Source: Chitinophaga tropicalis
GTDB taxonomy: Bacteria > Bacteroidota > Bacteroidia > Chitinophagales > Chitinophagaceae
Direction of reading: 5' to 3'
Assembly: GCF_009758205.1 (NCBI RefSeq)
Contig: NZ_WRXN01000005.1
Coordinates: forward strand, 124,001 to 188,000
DNA length: 64,000 nt
Part shown: in pieces, positions 61,222 to 64,000 of the stretch
Numbering within the stretch: the stretch's first letter is position 1
Layout of the letters: the number at the start of each line of letters is the position of its first letter
Translations under genes and position numbers: made by a program
Notes under the pieces: model-generated
What the model was told of the DNA's origin: nothing
Seen by the model: the letters and a program-made list of their open reading frames with translations, nothing else
The model's database searches: none

Positions 61222-62424
61222 TTATCCCTTTAATATCTCATGACCAAGTTTATCTCTCTTGGTTTTCAAATAAAACTCGTTATGCGGATTAGGATGCACT
61301 TCAATAGCCACATTTTCAACTACTTCTAAACCGTATCCTTTCATACCGGCTCTCTTTCTTGGATTGTTAGTGATGAGTCTCATCTTGGTGATGTCCAGAT
61401 GCCTCAGGATCTGTGCTCCTACACCATAATCACGTTCATCCATCTTAAAGCCCAGTTCCAGGTTAGCCTGTACGGTATCTCTGCCTTCTTCCTGCAGCTT
61501 ATATGCTTTCAGTTTATTCAGCAGCCCTATGCCGCGGCCTTCCTGGTTCATGTACAGGATCAGCCCTTTACCTTCTCTTTCAACCATTTCCATGGCTTTA
61601 TGCAGCTGTTCACCACAATCACAACGGAGAGAATGCAGGATATCGCCTGTTACACAGGATGAGTGGATGCGTACCAATACCGGATCTCCTTTTTCCCAAT
61701 CTCCTTTTTTCAGCGCCATATGGGTTTCCCCGGTGTTCAGCTGTTTAAATGCAATCAACTGGAAATCACCGTATTCGGTGGGCATGTGCACACGTACCTG
61801 CTCTTCAATAAGCGTCTCCTTTTCAAGGCGGTACTCGATCAGGTCTTTGATAGAGATAAGTTTCAGATCGAACTGGGTAGCTATTTCACGCAGTTGTGGC
61901 AGGCGGGCCATGGAGCCATCTTCGTTCATGATCTCTACCAGGACGCCGGCAGGTTCAAAGCCGGCCAGCCTGGCCAGGTCTATAGTAGCTTCTGTATGGC
62001 CGGTACGGCGTAGTACGCCTCCGCTTTTTGCTTTCAGGGGGAAAATATGCCCGGGTTTACCAAGTTCCTCTGGACGGGTATTGGGATCAATGAGCGCCTG
62101 TACAGTTTTAGCCCTGTCATGCGCAGAGATACCAGTAGTGCAACCGTGTCCGAGTAAATCGACTGACACCGTGAATGGTGTCTGGTGCAGGGCAGTATTA
62201 TCGCGTACCATCATTTCCAGCTTCAGCTCTTCGCAACGTTCTTCCACTAATGGCGCACATATTAATCCACGGCCATAACGGCTCATAAAGTTGATGATCT
62301 CCGGCGTCACATTCCTTGCTGCTGTTATAAAATCCCCTTCGTTTTCCCTGTCTTCGTCGTCTACTACTATGACCAGCTTACCCTTTCTGATATCCTCTAT
62401 AGCTGATTCTATTGTATCTAACAT
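61222..62424 (-). CDS. ribBA: Bifunctional 3,4-dihydroxy-2-butanone-4-phosphate synthase / GTP cyclohydrolase II
   Basis: This 400-residue enzyme makes both precursors for riboflavin. The N-terminal DHBP synthase (1-200) has the acidic loop [10 protein letters not shown] (22-31), [10 protein letters not shown] and [14 protein letters not shown]. The C-terminal GTP cyclohydrolase II has the zinc motif C-x10-C-x-C ([18 protein letters not shown]), [16 protein letters not shown] and the closing TNNPRK. Both halves have their key residues, so both activities are expected. No FMN riboswitch is seen in front. A TAACTTTG box lies ~24 bp upstream of the start. Confidence 0.96.
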   Translation of the reverse strand: MLDTIESAIEDIRKGKLVIVVDDEDRENEGDFITAARNVTPEIINFMSRYGRGLICAPLVEERCEELKLEMMVRDNTALHQTPFTVSVDLLGHGCTTGISAHDRAKTVQALIDPNTRPEELGKPGHIFPLKAKSGGVLRRTGHTEATIDLARLAGFEPAGVLVEIMNEDGSMARLPQLREIATQFDLKLISIKDLIEYRLEKETLIEEQVRVHMPTEYGDFQLIAFKQLNTGETHMALKKGDWEKGDPVLVRIHSSCVTGDILHSLRCDCGEQLHKAMEMVEREGKGLILYMNQEGRGIGLLNKLKAYKLQEEGRDTVQANLELGFKMDERDYGVGAQILRHLDITKMRLITNNPRKRAGMKGYGLEVVENVAIEVHPNPHNEFYLKTKRDKLGHEILKG

Positions 62425-62447
62425 AGCTCTTCTGTTAAGTTAATGTG

Positions 62448-62455
62448 CAAAGTTA
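62448..62455 (-). promoter_or_regulatory. -7 promoter element for ribBA
   Basis: TAACTTTG on the minus strand matches TAnnTTTG exactly and ends 23 bp before the ribBA start codon. An upstream TTG is closer than the usual spacing. Confidence 0.45.
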
Positions 62456-62796
62456 TGGTAAAAATGTACCAATACCACTTTCCCGGCAGATAGTAAATAC
62501 TCTTCCCATAATACATTGATCTTTTAGTCATATAAATATTTCTCTCCGTATTAATATTAAATACTCCCGTCCGCCATAATATTATAAGTATTAAAAAGAT
62601 TCCAATTCGATTTTTTAGAATTTCTGCCCTGAATTATTAAACAAACTCGACGAAATCACTGTTAAAAGTTTCATCTGTCCAAAATAGTTCCCAATAAACT
62701 CAATACGGTCAACAGCTTAACAATTTGTTAATTTATAGTTAAAATCTATCAAAGATAATTTATCAACTTTGCCTTCATAAATCAAACTGCTCAAAT
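62456..62796. other. A+T-rich spacer between divergent ribBA and the Oar-like receptor
   Basis: About 340 bp without coding character. Apart from the ribBA -7 box at its left edge and a weak CAACTTTG box at ~62764-62771 for the rightward gene, I see no RNA fold, repeat or riboswitch here. Confidence 0.5.
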
Positions 62797-64000
62797 ATGG
62801 GATTTAAACGACTACTAACCACATTCATTGTACTGTTTAGCATGTGCTACTCCTATGCACAGGTCACCACCGGTGGTATGACTGGTGTGGTAAAAGACGA
62901 AAAAGGAGAACCATTGATCGGAGCAACGGTAAAAGCCGTTCACACCCCTTCAGGTACCGTATACGGTACTACGACCCTGGAAAATGGCCGTTACAACATC
63001 CCTAACATGCGTGTAGGCGGTCCGTATACTGTGACAATCAGCTATGTAAGTTTTAAAGAGCAGCAGATCCCTAATATAAATCTGCCATTGGGACAGACCT
63101 TCAGGATTGATGCAGTAATGGAAAGCTCTGCTACCTCTCTTAAGGAGCTGGTAGTAAGTGGTAAACAAGACCCTACCTTTAACAGTTCAAGGACAGGAGC
63201 CACTACCACTATTAACAGGGAGCAGTTGCAAAACCTGCCTTCCCTGAACAGAGGTATTGCAGATTTCACCAAATTAACGCCACAATCAGGTAAGGGCCTG
63301 AACTTTGCCGGCCGTAACGCCCTGTACAACCGTTTTACTGTAGACGGATCCCTGTTCAGCAACGCATTTGGTCTTTCTGAACTTCCAGGCGGACAAACAA
63401 ACGCACAGCCTATCAGCCTGGACGCTATTGATCAGCTGCAGGTGAATCTGGCGCCTTATGATGTGAAACTGAGCGGTTTCACCGGCGCTAACATCAACGC
63501 GGTAACAAGAAGCGGTACCAACGAATTTTCCGGTTCTGTGTATTCTTACTTCAAAAGTAAAGCCCTGACCGGTTCCAAGATCCGTAAAGTGGAAGTAGCT
63601 CAGAACGATTACAGCCTGAAACAATATGGTTTCCGCCTGGGAGGTCCAATCATTAAGAACAAGCTGTTCTTCTTCGTTAACGGTGAACTGGAAAGGCAAA
63701 CTTCTCCCGGCAGCACCTGGCTGGCCAACGACGGTAGCAAAACCGGTTCTAACGTATCCAGGGTAAGAACTACTGCGCTGGACTCTGTAAGGGCGGCTCT
63801 TCTGGCGGTAGGTTATGACCCGGGCAGCTATGAAGGTTATGAATTTGAGCAGAACAATGATAAAGTTACTGCGAGAATAGACTGGAACATCAGTGAGAAA
63901 CATAAACTGAACGTTCGCTATTCATATATGAATGCTTTAAGGGATATTGCTCCAAGTACTTCCAACTCCCGTTCAAAAGACAACAGGGGCCGTGGTCCAA
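62797..64000 (+). CDS. Oar-like TonB-dependent receptor, 3' end missing
   Basis: The frame from ATG 62797 stays open to the window's end (401 codons seen). It has a signal peptide (MGFKRLLTTFIVLFSMCYSY, then AQ), a carboxypeptidase-regulatory-like domain (about 30-110, MTGVVKDEKGEPLIGATVKA) and a plug domain (about 115-250). The plug includes LNRGIADFTKLTPQSGKGL, SLDAIDQLQVNLAPYDVKLS and GANINAVTRSGTNEFSGSVY, all typical of the Oar/TonB-receptor group of ~1000 residues. The final visible phrase, NSRSKDNRGRGP, is a known motif of these barrels. The substrate is unknown. Confidence 0.9.
   Translation, partial: MGFKRLLTTFIVLFSMCYSYAQVTTGGMTGVVKDEKGEPLIGATVKAVHTPSGTVYGTTTLENGRYNIPNMRVGGPYTVTISYVSFKEQQIPNINLPLGQTFRIDAVMESSATSLKELVVSGKQDPTFNSSRTGATTTINREQLQNLPSLNRGIADFTKLTPQSGKGLNFAGRNALYNRFTVDGSLFSNAFGLSELPGGQTNAQPISLDAIDQLQVNLAPYDVKLSGFTGANINAVTRSGTNEFSGSVYSYFKSKALTGSKIRKVEVAQNDYSLKQYGFRLGGPIIKNKLFFFVNGELERQTSPGSTWLANDGSKTGSNVSRVRTTALDSVRAALLAVGYDPGSYEGYEFEQNNDKVTARIDWNISEKHKLNVRYSYMNALRDIAPSTSNSRSKDNRGRGP

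Noticed and set aside
62425-62796. FMN riboswitch in front of ribBA
   Set aside because: None of the conserved RFN-element blocks is visible, and the start codon lies close to a -7 box.

Overview
The window looks like chromosomal DNA of a Bacteroidota bacterium, most likely a Chitinophaga-type member of the Chitinophagaceae. The signs are: two secreted proteins with type IX secretion (T9SS) C-terminal sorting tails, three TonB-dependent receptors with N-terminal carboxypeptidase-regulatory-like domains, several promoters of the Bacteroidota type (-7 TAnnTTTG), few recognisable Shine-Dalgarno sites, and the conserved order sigma-54 activator / LptE / Ala-Pro-rich protein / SecG. This is read from sequence features and gene order only; no database was searched.

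Layout. 0-11.8 kb is mostly housekeeping: an FtsX-type permease cut by the window edge, a divergent HxlR regulator and group II truncated haemoglobin pair, tRNA-His, a DUF445 protein, an outer-membrane beta-barrel receptor, L-isoaspartyl methyltransferase, a phosphohexomutase, a PyrR-like phosphoribosyltransferase, a two-gene Fe-S oxidoreductase operon with a conserved small partner, and tRNA-Gly(CCC). 11.9-16.6 kb is accessory: an A+T-rich membrane protein and AraC regulator next to the tRNA, a repeat protein broken by an in-frame TGA, and two overlapping WG-repeat proteins.

16.8-26.3 kb is the most interesting part. It is a compact one-strand type VI secretion (T6SS) effector island: VgrG spike, a DUF3289-type putative toxin, an overlapping small lipoprotein (candidate immunity), an unrecognised cytoplasmic protein coupled by TAATG (candidate adaptor or chaperone), a 1297-residue PAAR-like (DUF4280) effector carrying both a GH19-type glycan hydrolase and a LAS-type metallopeptidase, and a large lipoprotein (candidate immunity). 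No T6SS sheath or baseplate genes are in the window, so this would be a satellite effector locus.

26.4-36.1 kb has two T9SS-exported proteins (a trypsin-fold protease with three PPC domains, and a PQQ-type sugar dehydrogenase with Ig and CBM6-like modules), an acyltransferase, a GT87-type glycosyltransferase and a signal-less GH24 lysozyme. 36.1-36.75 kb is a gene-free stretch with an 11-bp tandem repeat flanked by a longer direct repeat. 36.75-45.8 kb is conserved core: a NarL-type two-component pair, miaB, sigma-54 activator, lptE, Ala-Pro-rich protein, secG, mltG, a YihY-type membrane protein and a thioredoxin-like protein.

45.9-64 kb holds an M14 peptidase, a YwqK-type lipoprotein, a TonB-dependent receptor divergent from gamma-glutamyltransferase, a lipoprotein / BioF-like / TraB operon, tamB (with an abnormal start region), ribBA, and the 5' part of an Oar-like TonB-dependent receptor that runs off the end. 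Many convergent gene pairs are separated by unusually long, near-perfect hairpin terminators.
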